DNA from: Cryobacterium sp. HLT2-28
GTDB taxonomy: Bacteria > Actinomycetota > Actinomycetes > Actinomycetales > Microbacteriaceae
Reading direction: 5' to 3'
Length of the DNA: 64,000 nt
Assembly (NCBI RefSeq): GCF_004402495.1
Contig: NZ_SOFH01000029.1
Span: forward strand, 186,001-250,000
Shown here: positions 27,986 to 36,945 of the stretch, one piece after another
How positions within the stretch are numbered: position 1 is the stretch's first letter
Layout: every line of letters begins with the position of its first letter
The notes under the pieces: model-generated
Told to the model about the DNA's origin: nothing
Databases searched by the model: none
The model's input: the letters and a program-made list of their open reading frames with translations, nothing else
Position numbers and translations under genes: made by a program

Positions 27986-29355
27986 GCCTGCTCTCCCCCG
28001 AGTGGACCGGCCTGCTCTACCTGGTCGCCGCGGTCTGTTTCATCCTCGCCCTGCGTGGGCTCTCGTCGCCGAAGACCGCCCGACGCGGCAACCTGATCGG
28101 CGCCGCGGGCGCGCTCCTCGCCGTCATCACGGTGTTCCTCTCCGCCCGGATCGAGAACATCCCCGCCATCCTGATCGCCATCGCGGTCGGCTCGGCGATC
28201 GCCGCCCCCATCTCCCGCCGGGTCGAGATGACGCAGATGCCCCAGCTCGTCGCGCTGTTCAACGGCGTCGGCGGCGGAGCCGCCGCCCTCGTCGCGATGC
28301 TCGAGCTGGGCAACACCGACGGGCCGTGGGCCAAGGTCGCCGTGGTCTTCACGATGCTCGTCGGCGCCGTCTCGTTCTCCGGGTCGGCCGTCACCGTTGG
28401 CAAGCTGCAGGGCCTGATCAGCTCCCGCCCGCTCGTCTTCCCGGGGCTCGCGCTCGTGATGGGCGGAATCGTGCTCGTGGCCCTCGTCGCCGGCGGTTTC
28501 GTCGTCGCGACGGGCGCACCGCTCTGGGCGGTCATCCTGCTCGGGATCGGCCTCATCGTCGGGGCCCTCCTGGTACTGCCGGTCGGCGGCGCCGACGTGC
28601 CGATCGTCATCTCGCTGCTCAACGCGTTCACCGGCCTCGCGGTCGCCGCCTCCGGCATCGTGCTCGGCAACCTGCTGCTCGTCGTGGCCGGCACCCTCGT
28701 CGGGGCCAGCGGTACCATCCTCACCCGGGCCATGGCCTCGGCGATGGGCCGCGGGGTCAGCGGCATCCTCTTCGGCGCGTTCAAGGGCGGCTCGACGGCG
28801 GGGTCGACCGCTCAGAGCGACCGCCCGGTGCGCACGTCCAACCCCGAGGACGTGGCGGTGCTGCTCAACTACGCCCAGCGGGTCGTGATCGTGCCCGGCT
28901 ACGGCCTTGCCGTCGCGCAGGGGCAGCACACGATCGCCGAACTGGCCACCACCCTCGAGGCGCGCGGCGTGGAGGTCGTCTTCGCCATCCACCCGGTGGC
29001 CGGGCGGATGCCGGGCCATATGAACGTGCTGCTCGCCGAGGCGAACGTGCCCTATGAGTCGCTCCGGGAGATGGCCGAGGTCAACCCCGAGTTCAAGAAC
29101 ACGGACGTCGCCCTCGTCGTCGGGGCCAACGACGTCGTCAACCCTGCAGCGAAGACGTCTCCCGGCTCACCGATCTACGGCATGCCGATCCTCGACGTCG
29201 GCGACGCCCGCCAGGTCGTCTTCCTCAAGCGGTCCATGCGCCCGGGCTTCGCCGGGATCGAGAACGAGCTTCTCTACGACCCGAAGACCAGCCTGCTCTT
29301 CGGCGACGCCAAGGACTCCCTGACCAAGATGCTCGGCGCCGTCAACGCCCTGTGA
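27982..29355 (+). CDS. pntB: NAD(P) transhydrogenase subunit beta
   Basis: The 457-residue beta subunit has an N-terminal membrane half with eight or nine helices (proton channel, dII). The C-terminal NADP(H)-binding dIII includes VVIVPGYGLAVAQGQHTIAEL, HPVAGRMPGHMNVLLAEANVPYE, VVGANDVVNPAA and VVFLKRSMRPGFAG, all strongly conserved. Last gene of the pnt operon. The complex should supply NADPH to, among others, the thioredoxin system. Confidence 0.95.
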   Translation: MSLLSPEWTGLLYLVAAVCFILALRGLSSPKTARRGNLIGAAGALLAVITVFLSARIENIPAILIAIAVGSAIAAPISRRVEMTQMPQLVALFNGVGGGAAALVAMLELGNTDGPWAKVAVVFTMLVGAVSFSGSAVTVGKLQGLISSRPLVFPGLALVMGGIVLVALVAGGFVVATGAPLWAVILLGIGLIVGALLVLPVGGADVPIVISLLNAFTGLAVAASGIVLGNLLLVVAGTLVGASGTILTRAMASAMGRGVSGILFGAFKGGSTAGSTAQSDRPVRTSNPEDVAVLLNYAQRVVIVPGYGLAVAQGQHTIAELATTLEARGVEVVFAIHPVAGRMPGHMNVLLAEANVPYESLREMAEVNPEFKNTDVALVVGANDVVNPAAKTSPGSPIYGMPILDVGDARQVVFLKRSMRPGFAGIENELLYDPKTSLLFGDAKDSLTKMLGAVNAL

Positions 29356-29445
29356 ACGTGGGGTCGGTCCAGCCGAGCGCAGCCTGACCTGAGGCGTGCC
29401 GCGTAGACTGAACCAGTCCTAACCCGTTACGAAAGAGGTTGCCGC

Positions 29446-30042
29446 GTGGCGAACGTCCAGGCAGTCAGCGCCGTCGGCGCCCGGTACTGGACGGTCCCGA
29501 TCGTGCGCGCGGCGTTGGCCCTCGTGCCGGCCGCAGCGATCACGTTCAACGCGAACCACTCGGCCGAGTTCGGCCTCTTCGCGTTCGGCGCCTTCGCCCT
29601 GCTCAGTGGCCTGGCGGTGGGCGTGCTCAGCCGCCGCACCCTGGCCGACCCGCGGGACCGTTCCCTGTTCCTTGTCCAGGGTTCCGTGGGCGTCACCGCC
29701 GGCACGATCGCCCTGGTCTTCCACGGCGGCGGGCTCGGTTTCTTCCTCTACCTCGTCACCGTCTGGGCGGCCGTGACCGGCTTCGCCGAGCTGTACAGCG
29801 GCATCCGTGCCCGCCGCCGCGACCCGGGTGAGCGCGACTGGATGCTGGTCGGCGCACTGACCGCGGTGCTCGCCCTCGTCTTCCTGCTCCTGCCGCCGAA
29901 CGCCGTCGTCTCCGTCGGCCTGTTCGGTGCCTACCTCGTGCTGCTCGGCGTGTACCTCGTCATCGCCGGGCTCTCGCTCAAATGGGCGACGCCCGCCGCG
30001 CGCGTCGACCCGGCACCACCCAACGATTCGGACACCCTGTGA
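29446..30042 (+). CDS. Small polytopic membrane protein (DUF308/HdeD-like)
   Basis: A 198-residue integral membrane protein with six predicted hydrophobic helices in three hairpins and short charged loops (SRRTLADPRDR, RARRRDPGERD). This layout resembles the HdeD/DUF308 family, whose function is poorly known. GTG start with AGAGG upstream. The last codons overlap the next gene (GTGA), so the two are probably cotranslated. Confidence 0.55.
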   Translation: MANVQAVSAVGARYWTVPIVRAALALVPAAAITFNANHSAEFGLFAFGAFALLSGLAVGVLSRRTLADPRDRSLFLVQGSVGVTAGTIALVFHGGGLGFFLYLVTVWAAVTGFAELYSGIRARRRDPGERDWMLVGALTAVLALVFLLLPPNAVVSVGLFGAYLVLLGVYLVIAGLSLKWATPAARVDPAPPNDSDTL

Positions 30043-30293
30043 CCCAGAACACCCCCCGCAAGCCCAGCCGCTCCGAACTCCTGAAGCCGCTCGAACTCGT
30101 CGGCCTGTCCGGCGTGATGGCGCTCTTCCTCGGGCTGGTGATCCTGATGAGCACGCGCGAACCCGTCCTGGCCGTGATCGGCTTCGGTGTGACCTTCATC
30201 GTCGTGCTCGTCGTGATCGCGATGCTCGTGCTCGGCATGAAGCCGAATGATGCCGAGAAGACCGATCTGGACGAGCAGAACAAGGGCCTCTGA
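30039..30293 (+). CDS. Small two-helix membrane protein, unknown function
   Basis: An 84-residue protein with a basic N-terminus, two hydrophobic helices (VMALFLGLVILM and VIGFGVTFIVVLVVIAMLVLG) and a charged cytoplasmic tail EKTDLDEQNKGL. The GTG start overlaps the stop of the preceding membrane protein gene by four bases, a typical coupling arrangement, which supports it being real. No family recognised. Confidence 0.6.
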   Translation: MTQNTPRKPSRSELLKPLELVGLSGVMALFLGLVILMSTREPVLAVIGFGVTFIVVLVVIAMLVLGMKPNDAEKTDLDEQNKGL

Positions 30294-30352
30294 CCCTCAC
30301 CGCGGGCGGTGCGGCCGCGCGGGCGGCACCCCACCCGCGCAGCGCGTGATCG

Positions 30353-31735
30353 CTAGGGCAGGTAGTCGACCAGGGAGTCCGCGAGCCCGACGTACGCGGC
30401 AGGGGTGAGCGCGAGCAGCCGGGCCTTGGCCTCATCGCCGATCTCGAGCCCGGTGACGAAGGCCACCAGGTCGGCCTGGTTGATGCGCTTCCCGCGGGTG
30501 AGCTCCTTGAGCAGCGCGTACGGGTCCGCGATCGTGGACCGGCCGGCCGAGACCTCGGCCCGGATCACGGTCTGGATCGCCTCGCCGAGGATCTCCCAGT
30601 TCGAGTCCAGGTCGCTCGCCAGCAGGGTGCGATCGATGTCGATCTCCCCGAGGCCGCGCACGATGTTGTCCAGGGCCAGCAGGGAATGGCCGAAGCCCAC
30701 GCCGATGTTGCGCTGCGTGGTCGAGTCGGTCAGGTCCCGCTGCAGCCGTGAGGTGACGAGGGTGGCGGCGAGCGAATCGAGGATCGCGCTGGAGAGCTCG
30801 AGGTTGGCCTCCGCGTTCTCGAACCGGATCGGGTTGATCTTGTGCGGCATGGTCGACGACCCCGTGGCGCCGGCCTGCGGGATCTGACGGAAGTAACCGA
30901 GGGAGATGTAGGTCCAGACATCCGTGGCCAGGTTGTGCAGCACCCGGTTGGCGTGAGAGACCTTCGAGTAGAGCTCGGCCTGCCAATCGTGGGATTCAAT
31001 CTGGGTGGTGAGCGGGTTCCAGGTCAGGCCGAGTCCTTCGACGAACTCGCGGGACACGGTCGGCCAGTCCACGGCAGGGTCCGCGGCGACATGCGCGGCG
31101 AACGTTCCGGTCGCGCCGCTGAATTTGCCGAGATACTCGTTGGCGGCGATCTGCCTGTCCAGGCGCTCGAGCCGGTAGACGAACACCGCGAGCTCCTTGC
31201 CGACGGTGGTGGGCGTTGCGGGCTGGCCGTGGGTGCGGGCGAGCATGGCGTCGGCCCGGTACTCGAGGGCGCGCAGGCGGAGGGCGTCGATGGTGGCCCG
31301 GAACTTCGGCAGCCAGACCTCGCGGACGGCCTCGCTCACCGTCAGGGCGTAGGAGAGGTTGTTGATGTCCTCGCTGGTGGCCGCGAAATGGGTGAGTTCG
31401 CTGATGTGGTCGAGGCCGAGCGCGGTGAGACGGCGGCGGACCAGGTACTCCACGGCCTTCACGTCGTGGCGGGTGGTGGCCTCCAGCACGGCGAGTTCGT
31501 CGATCTCAGCCTGGCCGAAGCCGGTGACCAGGGCGCGCAGCGCCGACTTCTGATCAGCGGTGAGCGGGGCGGACCCGAACAGGCTGCGGTCGGTGAGGGT
31601 GATCAGCCATTCCACTTCGACCTGCACGCGGGCGCGATTGAGGCCGGCCTCGGACAGGTACTCTCCCAGTTCGGTGACGGCGGCCAGGTAGCGGCCATCG
31701 AGTGGGCTGAGGACCTGGGGCGGTAGTGGACTCAT
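30353..31735 (-). CDS. purB: Adenylosuccinate lyase
   Basis: Catalyses two fumarate-releasing steps of purine synthesis (SAICAR to AICAR and adenylosuccinate to AMP). The 460-residue fumarase/aspartase superfamily protein has the signature loop GSSTMPHKINPIRFENAE with the catalytic Ser, TSEDINNLSYAL and ARTHGQPATPTT. It resembles the E. coli-length PurB rather than the shorter Bacillus form. AGGGAG precedes the ATG. The start codon overlaps the stop of the phosphatase gene (ATGA). Confidence 0.95.
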   Translation of the reverse strand: MSPLPPQVLSPLDGRYLAAVTELGEYLSEAGLNRARVQVEVEWLITLTDRSLFGSAPLTADQKSALRALVTGFGQAEIDELAVLEATTRHDVKAVEYLVRRRLTALGLDHISELTHFAATSEDINNLSYALTVSEAVREVWLPKFRATIDALRLRALEYRADAMLARTHGQPATPTTVGKELAVFVYRLERLDRQIAANEYLGKFSGATGTFAAHVAADPAVDWPTVSREFVEGLGLTWNPLTTQIESHDWQAELYSKVSHANRVLHNLATDVWTYISLGYFRQIPQAGATGSSTMPHKINPIRFENAEANLELSSAILDSLAATLVTSRLQRDLTDSTTQRNIGVGFGHSLLALDNIVRGLGEIDIDRTLLASDLDSNWEILGEAIQTVIRAEVSAGRSTIADPYALLKELTRGKRINQADLVAFVTGLEIGDEAKARLLALTPAAYVGLADSLVDYLP

Positions 31736-32259
31736 CGGACTCCCTGTCTGATTGCGGGCGCGAGTTGCGCGAAAAGCGCGTGGTTTGCCCTCTCAATCAT
31801 GCCTAAAACGGAGTCAAACAGCGCATCGTCGGAATAGTAGGGGTCCGGCACGTCGAGGAGAGGCGCCTGTTCCGGGTCGAAACTGAGCAGCAGGCGCACC
31901 TTGCTGCGGTCACGATCGGTCGTCGCCCAGTTGTGCAGGATGCGTTCCTGCGCCCGGTCGAGCACGACAACGAGGTCGAGGTCGGCGTACCAGTCCGGGT
32001 CGAACTGGCGGGCGCGATGGTGGCTTCCGTCGTAGCCCCGGCGGGCGAGTGCGGCGATCGTGCGGGCATCGGCCTGCTCGCCCACGTGCCAGTCCCCCGT
32101 GCCGGCGGAGCTCGTGGCGATCAGCCGGCCGAGGCCGGAGCGGGTGACCAGGTCACGCAGGGTCACCTCGGCCATCGGCGAGCGGCAACTGTTCCCGGTG
32201 CAGACGAAGATTATCCGGAAGGGCGTCGACTCGTCGGGAGAGAGCGCCGCAAAATTCAT
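31732..32259 (-). CDS. Low-molecular-weight protein tyrosine phosphatase
   Basis: A 175-residue phosphatase with the CX5R P-loop VCTGNSCRSPMAE at residues 19-31 (nucleophile Cys20, Arg26) and the general-acid aspartate in DPYYSDDALFDSV. Family members remove phosphate from tyrosine or arginine on proteins, often with exopolysaccharide or stress roles. The ATG is close to a GGAGG, only one base apart, so the exact start is uncertain. The stop overlaps the purB start, so the two are coupled; the pairing with purine synthesis has no obvious explanation. Confidence 0.88.
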   Translation of the reverse strand: MNFAALSPDESTPFRIIFVCTGNSCRSPMAEVTLRDLVTRSGLGRLIATSSAGTGDWHVGEQADARTIAALARRGYDGSHHRARQFDPDWYADLDLVVVLDRAQERILHNWATTDRDRSKVRLLLSFDPEQAPLLDVPDPYYSDDALFDSVLGMIERANHALFAQLAPAIRQGVR

Positions 32260-32390
32260 GCCTCCATTGTGGTCCCCATTCCTCTCCTCCACACACCCCC
32301 GTCGGGCGTACAGCGGGTGAATTCCGTGCTCGGACGGCCGGCGCCTTGCCCGGTGTGCTTCGCTGGGCAGCCAACCAGGGAGGCGCCGCC

Positions 32391-32681
32391 GTGATCCAGA
32401 CCGGCCCGATCGTGCTCGTCGACCCCGCCCGGCGCGAGAGACGGCTGGCCGAGCTGCGTCACAGACGGATGCTGCTGGGCGGGCTCCGGGACGACGTCGA
32501 CCTCGCCTGGCGGGCGCTCGCCCCCGCCGACCTCGACGGTTCCTGGCGGTCGGCTGCCCAACGCGGCTACTCCGAGCGCCGCCGGGAACTCGCGGACGGG
32601 CTCCGCCGGGCCTGCCGGGACCTCGACGACGCGCAGGCGGCTGTCGAGGCGGCGATCGCCGCGGCCACGGCATCCGCGTGA
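32391..32681 (+). CDS. Small helical protein, possibly WXG100-like
   Basis: A 96-residue charged, Arg/Ala/Leu-rich protein predicted to be two long helices. Around residues 42-60 it reads WRALAPADLDGSWRSAAQRGY, recalling the W-x-G turn and Trp/Tyr spacing of WXG100-type substrates of type VII secretion, but the exact WXG is absent (GSW). GTG start with AGGGAGG upstream. It overlaps the start of the next gene (GTGA). The family assignment is tentative. Confidence 0.45.
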   Translation: MIQTGPIVLVDPARRERRLAELRHRRMLLGGLRDDVDLAWRALAPADLDGSWRSAAQRGYSERRRELADGLRRACRDLDDAQAAVEAAIAAATASA

Positions 32682-34147
32682 CGGGGGTCGACGCGGCCGG
32701 GCGCTCGGTCCCCGGCGGTGAGGGTGGGGGCTCCTCCACGGACCTGATCGTCTCCGGCGGCGGCAGCCTGGTCGCCACCGACGTGCTGCTGACCGAGGCG
32801 GTGACCCTGCGCGCGCTGCAGGCGGCGGCGGGCGGCTGGCTTGAACGGCTGGAACGCATCCGGTTGCTCGACTCGGAGCCGGTCCCGGCCCCGCAGTGGT
32901 CCGGTTCCGACGTCGGGATGAGCGTGTTCGAGGCCGAACGAGCCATCCACGAGGTCGGCCGGAGGAGCGGTGCCCTGGCCGACGCCCTGGTCTGCGCGGC
33001 AGAGGGCTACGGCCGGGCCGAGCGATCGGCGGAGTTCCTCGGCGGGCTGGGCGGGGTGTGGCTCGGCTATCTGGTCGGACGGGTGGCACCGTTCCTCGCG
33101 CTGGCCGCGGTGCCGGCCCTCACCGCCGGAGCGGTCGGCTGGTTCCTCGGCAGCCTGCTGACCGGCAGCCGCCCCGGGGCCGCGCCGGAGGCGGCGGCAC
33201 GGTGGTTGGCCGACAACCCGCGGGCGCTGACCAACCCGATCCTGCCCGCCGCGATGCGCGTGCTCGTGTCGTCGGTCGACGACGCGGCGGCGGGGGTGAG
33301 CGCGCTCCCGTTCCCCGTGTCGTTCGCGCTCGGCGACCAGGGCGCCGGGCTGCTCGGCGTGACGACGTCCGCGGCGGGGGTGCTGGCCCTCGCCCGCCCG
33401 CTCGGCCTGCTCAGGGAGACCGGCGTCAGGGTCGGCCGGGTCGGACGGTCCGCGCCGGCCCGCCCGCCGACCGGGTTCGCTGAACTGGCCGCCCGCATCC
33501 CGGCGGCCACCGCCGGCGGGGCGCAGGTGCGGGTCGAGCGCTACGGTCCGGCCGGCTCCGCGGCCTGGGTCGTCTACCTCGGCGGCACGGCCGAGTGGAG
33601 TCCGGGGGTCACCGCGGAGCCGTGGGACCTCAGCTCGAACGTCGCCGCCGTGGCCGAGAAGGGTGCCGGGTCCTACCGGGCAGTCGTGGCGGCCATGCGC
33701 GAGGCCGGGGTGCGACCGGCCGACCCGGTGGTGCAGGTCGGGCACTCCCAGGGCGGGCTGGTCGCCAGCCAGGTGGCGGCATCCGGGGAGTTCAACACCG
33801 TCCTGATCGCGACCTTCGGAGCCCCGAACGGCCAGGTCGAAGTTCCGGCCGGCCTGGCCGCCGTGGCGGTCGAGCACGCCGACGACATCGTCCCCGCTCT
33901 CGGCGGGATCGGGGCACGGGCGGAGGACCGCCTGATCGTGCGCCGGGAGGTGTTCGCCACCGAGCCGGTACCCGTCGACCGGACCCTGCCGGCCCACGCC
34001 CTCACCGCGTACCGGGAGACGGCGCGGCTGATGGATGCTTCGCCGGAGCCACGGCTGCGGGAGTTCCGTTCGGCATTGGGAACGGTGCTCGGCGGCGAGC
34101 CGGGGACCGTGTCCCGGTGGCGGGGGGTGCGGGCGCCCGGGGACTGA
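32678..34147 (+). CDS. Helical/membrane protein with alpha/beta-hydrolase (lipase-like) C-terminus
   Basis: A 489-residue protein. The N-terminal 130 residues are mostly helical and soluble. Hydrophobic stretches follow near residues 130-165 (LGGVWLGYLVG, FLALAAVPALTAGAVGWFL). The C-terminal third is an alpha/beta-hydrolase-like domain with the nucleophile elbow VGHSQGGL at residues 354-361, then FGAPNGQ, the candidate acid VEHADDIVPAL and a late His in PAHALTAYRE. Such elbows mark esterases and lipases. The start overlaps the preceding helical protein, suggesting a two-component unit, perhaps exported. Confidence 0.55.
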   Translation: MTGVDAAGRSVPGGEGGGSSTDLIVSGGGSLVATDVLLTEAVTLRALQAAAGGWLERLERIRLLDSEPVPAPQWSGSDVGMSVFEAERAIHEVGRRSGALADALVCAAEGYGRAERSAEFLGGLGGVWLGYLVGRVAPFLALAAVPALTAGAVGWFLGSLLTGSRPGAAPEAAARWLADNPRALTNPILPAAMRVLVSSVDDAAAGVSALPFPVSFALGDQGAGLLGVTTSAAGVLALARPLGLLRETGVRVGRVGRSAPARPPTGFAELAARIPAATAGGAQVRVERYGPAGSAAWVVYLGGTAEWSPGVTAEPWDLSSNVAAVAEKGAGSYRAVVAAMREAGVRPADPVVQVGHSQGGLVASQVAASGEFNTVLIATFGAPNGQVEVPAGLAAVAVEHADDIVPALGGIGARAEDRLIVRREVFATEPVPVDRTLPAHALTAYRETARLMDASPEPRLREFRSALGTVLGGEPGTVSRWRGVRAPGD

Positions 34148-34173
34148 CCCGGTCCGGCCGCCGGCGCCCGACC

Positions 34174-34241
34174 GGGCCGGTCTGCCCGGGCCGGTCTGCC
34201 CGGGCCGGTCTATCGGGCCGGTCTACCGGGGCCGGTCTACC
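34174..34241. repeat. GC-rich tandem repeat, about 14-bp unit, five copies
   Basis: The unit GGGCCGGTCTGCCC, later drifting to GGGCCGGTCTACC, is repeated five times head to tail between two convergent genes. The last copy contains the stop codon of the holin-family gene. The repeat may vary in copy number between strains and could help terminate converging transcripts. Confidence 0.85.
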
Positions 34242-34629
34242 GGCGGGGCGTGGCCGGCCGGGCCAGCAGGCCGAGCAGCCAGCTGACGACGCCGAGCACG
34301 AGGGCGCCCAGCACACCCCAGCCGAAGCTGTCGACGACGAGTCCGAAGCCGAGAAGGCCGGAGATCCAGGCGACCAGCAGCAGGAGCAGACCGTTGACGA
34401 CGAGCGCCAGCAGACCCAGGGTGAGGACGTAGAGCGGGAACGCGACCACGCGCACGAACCCGCCGACCACCCCGTTCACGATGCCGAAGATGAGGGCGAT
34501 CAGCAGGTAGCTGATCAGCACGGCGGCCGTGTCCGGCGCGTACGGGACCACGTGCACCCCGACCACGAGCAGGGTCGTGATCCACAGGGCGACGGCGTTG
34601 AGGATCAGCTTGATCAGGAATCTGGCCAT
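34237..34629 (-). CDS. Phage holin family 4-type membrane protein
   Basis: A 130-residue protein with four hydrophobic helices, starting MARFLIKLILNAVALWITTLLV and containing GIVNGVVGGFVRVVAFPLYVLTLGL. This is the pattern of the chromosomal phage_holin_4_2 (PF04020) family. Despite its name, the family is widespread in bacteria without prophages and has unknown function. Start chosen at the ATG with GAGGG just upstream. No other phage gene is near, so a prophage origin is not supported. Confidence 0.8.
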   Translation of the reverse strand: MARFLIKLILNAVALWITTLLVVGVHVVPYAPDTAAVLISYLLIALIFGIVNGVVGGFVRVVAFPLYVLTLGLLALVVNGLLLLLVAWISGLLGFGLVVDSFGWGVLGALVLGVVSWLLGLLARPATPRR

Positions 34630-34706
34630 GCCCTCACTATGGCACCGGATGCCGGGGGCCGCACCGCATTTCACTGTCTGCATATGCCCCGGCGTAGAAT
34701 CGGCGA

Positions 34707-35813
34707 GTGAGCCCATCAGACCAGCCATCGGTCCGCCTGCGCCCCGAGATTGTCGCCCTTCCGGCCTATAGGCAGGGACGGGCCGCCGCGGCCACGGCGT
34801 TCAAACTCTCGAGCAACGAGAACCCCTTCGACCCGCTGCCCGGCGTCATCGATGCCGTCAGCGCCGAGACCGCCTACAACCGGTACCCGGATGCCTCGGC
34901 CCTCGCCCTGCGTGAGCGTCTCGCCGCGAAGTACGAGGTCGGTGTCGAGGAGGTCCACGTCGGCGCCGGATCGGTTGCCCTGCTGGCGCAGTTCATCCTC
35001 GCGGCGGCCGGGCCCGGCGACGAGGTGCTGTACTCCTGGCGGTCCTTCGAGGCCTACCCCAGCCTCGTCACCGTCGCCGGCGCGACCAGTGTGCGCGTGC
35101 CGAACCGGGACGACCACGGGCACGACCTGCCGGAGATGGCCGCCCGGATCACCGAGCGCACCCGCGTCGTCATCGTCTGCAGTCCGAACAACCCCACTGG
35201 CACCATCGTCACCTCGGACGAGTTCGAGGCGTTCATGGCCGTCGTGCCGAACAACCTCCTGGTCCTGCTCGACGAGGCCTATGCCGAATTCGTCACCGAC
35301 CCCGAGGCGGTCACCGGCCTGCCGCTGCTGAAGCGCTACCCGAACCTCGTCCTGCTGCGCACCTTCTCGAAGGCGTACGGCCTGGCCGGCCTGCGGGTCG
35401 GCTACGCGCTGGGTCCGGTGCCGATCCTCGACGCCGCCCGCGCCACCGCGATCCCCCTGTCGGTCACGGGAGTCGCCGCCGCCGCCGCCATCGCCTCCCT
35501 CGCGGCATCCGACCAGCTGTTGCGGCGGGTGCGCACCATCACGGAACGCCGGGACGCGGCCTGGCGGGCGCTCACGGAGCAGGGCTGGAACATCCCCGCA
35601 CCCCAGGGCAACTTCGTCTGGCTGCCCGCCGGCGAGGAAACCACCGACATCGCCGACGTCCTCTCCGCCGTCGGACTGGTCGTGCGTCCGTTCCCGCCGG
35701 AAGGCATCCGGATCTCGATCGGCGAGGAAGAATCTGTGGAAAAGCTCGTATGCATGTGCGCAGACATTGTCGATGATCTACCAACGGGGCATCCGGCCCG
35801 GCGGATAGGTTAG
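34707..35813 (+). CDS. Histidinol-phosphate/aromatic aminotransferase-like protein
   Basis: A 368-residue PLP enzyme of the HisC family. Landmarks: [16 protein letters not shown] at the N-terminus, [24 protein letters not shown] with the PLP aspartate, the Schiff-base lysine in [21 protein letters not shown], and the phosphate-binding [13 protein letters not shown]. HisC enzymes use histidinol phosphate; the actinobacterial subgroup outside his operons is often annotated as aromatic (Phe) aminotransferase Pat. It lies 4 bp before the dehydrogenase E1-alpha gene, so a role in amino-acid or oxoacid metabolism with that complex is plausible. GTG start. Confidence 0.82.
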   Translation: MSPSDQPSVRLRPEIVALPAYRQGRAAAATAFKLSSNENPFDPLPGVIDAVSAETAYNRYPDASALALRERLAAKYEVGVEEVHVGAGSVALLAQFILAAAGPGDEVLYSWRSFEAYPSLVTVAGATSVRVPNRDDHGHDLPEMAARITERTRVVIVCSPNNPTGTIVTSDEFEAFMAVVPNNLLVLLDEAYAEFVTDPEAVTGLPLLKRYPNLVLLRTFSKAYGLAGLRVGYALGPVPILDAARATAIPLSVTGVAAAAAIASLAASDQLLRRVRTITERRDAAWRALTEQGWNIPAPQGNFVWLPAGEETTDIADVLSAVGLVVRPFPPEGIRISIGEEESVEKLVCMCADIVDDLPTGHPARRIG

Positions 35814-35817
35814 GACG

Positions 35818-36945
35818 GTGTCAGCGACCCCGAACGCCTCGCCAACGGTGCAATTGCTCTCCCCCGCCGGTGTCTTCGCGCCCAGCGAGGCCGCCGCCGA
35901 GTTCCTGCCCTACCTCGACCGGCTCACCGAGGCCGACCACCGCCGGTTCTACCGGGACATGGTCGTCATCCGCCGGTTCGACAAGGAGGCGGCCAACCTG
36001 CAGCGCCAGGGGCAGCTCGCCCTCTGGGTGCCCAGCCACGGCCAGGAGGCCGCCCAGGTCGGCTCCGCCTACGCCGCCCGCCCGCAGGACCACATCTTCC
36101 CGTCCTACCGGGAGCACGTCGTCGGCATGATCCGCGGCCTCGACCTGGTCGACATCCTCCGGATGCTGCGCGGGGTCACCCTCGGCGGCTGGACCCCCGA
36201 GGACCACGGCAACTTCCACCTCTACACGCTCGTGCTCGCCTCGCAGACCCTGCACGCCACGGGCTACGCAATGGGAATGCAGTTGGACGGCTCGACGGCG
36301 ACCGGCAACCCGGAGACCGACCAGGCCGTCATCGTCTACTACGGCGACGGTGCATCCTCCCAGGGCGACGCCAACGAGGCCCTCGTCTTCGCGGCCAGCT
36401 ACCAGACCCCGCAGGTGTTCTTCCTGCAGAACAACCACTGGGCCATCTCCGTGCCGGTGACACGCCAGTCGCGCACCCCGCTGTACCTGCGGGCCGGCGG
36501 ATTCGGCATCCCGGGAACCCAGGTCGATGGCAACGACGTGCTCGCCAGCTACGCGGTGACCGCCAAGCACCTCGACGACGCGCGTGCCGGCAAGGGTCCG
36601 GCCCTGATCGAGGCCCTCACCTACCGGGTGGGTGCCCACACCACGGCCGACGACCCCACCAAGTACCGCGACCCCGACGAACTCGCCTACTGGGTGGCCC
36701 GGGACCCGATCGTGCGGTTCCGCGCCTACCTGCAGGGACTCGGCGTCGAACAGGAATTCCTCGACGCCGTCGACGAGGAGGCGGAGGACAACGCCGCCGA
36801 CGTGCGCCGGCGCGCCCTCGAGATCCACTCGCCGGAGAAGAACGTGATCTTCGACAACGTGTACGCCGAACCCCACCCGCGGGTGCAGGAGCAAGAGGCC
36901 TGGCTGGGGCGCTATGAAGCATCCTTCGAAGGAGGCGACGCATGA
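35818..36945 (+). CDS. 2-oxoacid dehydrogenase E1 component, alpha subunit
   Basis: A 375-residue thiamine diphosphate enzyme subunit of a pyruvate or branched-chain 2-oxoacid dehydrogenase complex. The ThDP motif GDGASSQGDANEAL...NN is present (ending FLQNNHWAISVP), and the phosphorylation-loop-like YRVGAHTTADDPTKYR follows. This heterodimeric E1 type occurs with the following beta gene. GTG start. Overlaps E1-beta by 4 bp. The substrate (pyruvate or branched-chain oxoacids) is not decided by sequence here. Confidence 0.92.
   Translation: MSATPNASPTVQLLSPAGVFAPSEAAAEFLPYLDRLTEADHRRFYRDMVVIRRFDKEAANLQRQGQLALWVPSHGQEAAQVGSAYAARPQDHIFPSYREHVVGMIRGLDLVDILRMLRGVTLGGWTPEDHGNFHLYTLVLASQTLHATGYAMGMQLDGSTATGNPETDQAVIVYYGDGASSQGDANEALVFAASYQTPQVFFLQNNHWAISVPVTRQSRTPLYLRAGGFGIPGTQVDGNDVLASYAVTAKHLDDARAGKGPALIEALTYRVGAHTTADDPTKYRDPDELAYWVARDPIVRFRAYLQGLGVEQEFLDAVDEEAEDNAADVRRRALEIHSPEKNVIFDNVYAEPHPRVQEQEAWLGRYEASFEGGDA

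Noticed and set aside
34237..34629. A prophage, because of the holin-family protein
   Set aside because: The chromosomal holin-4 family is widespread without phages; no integrase, capsid, tail or lysin genes are nearby.
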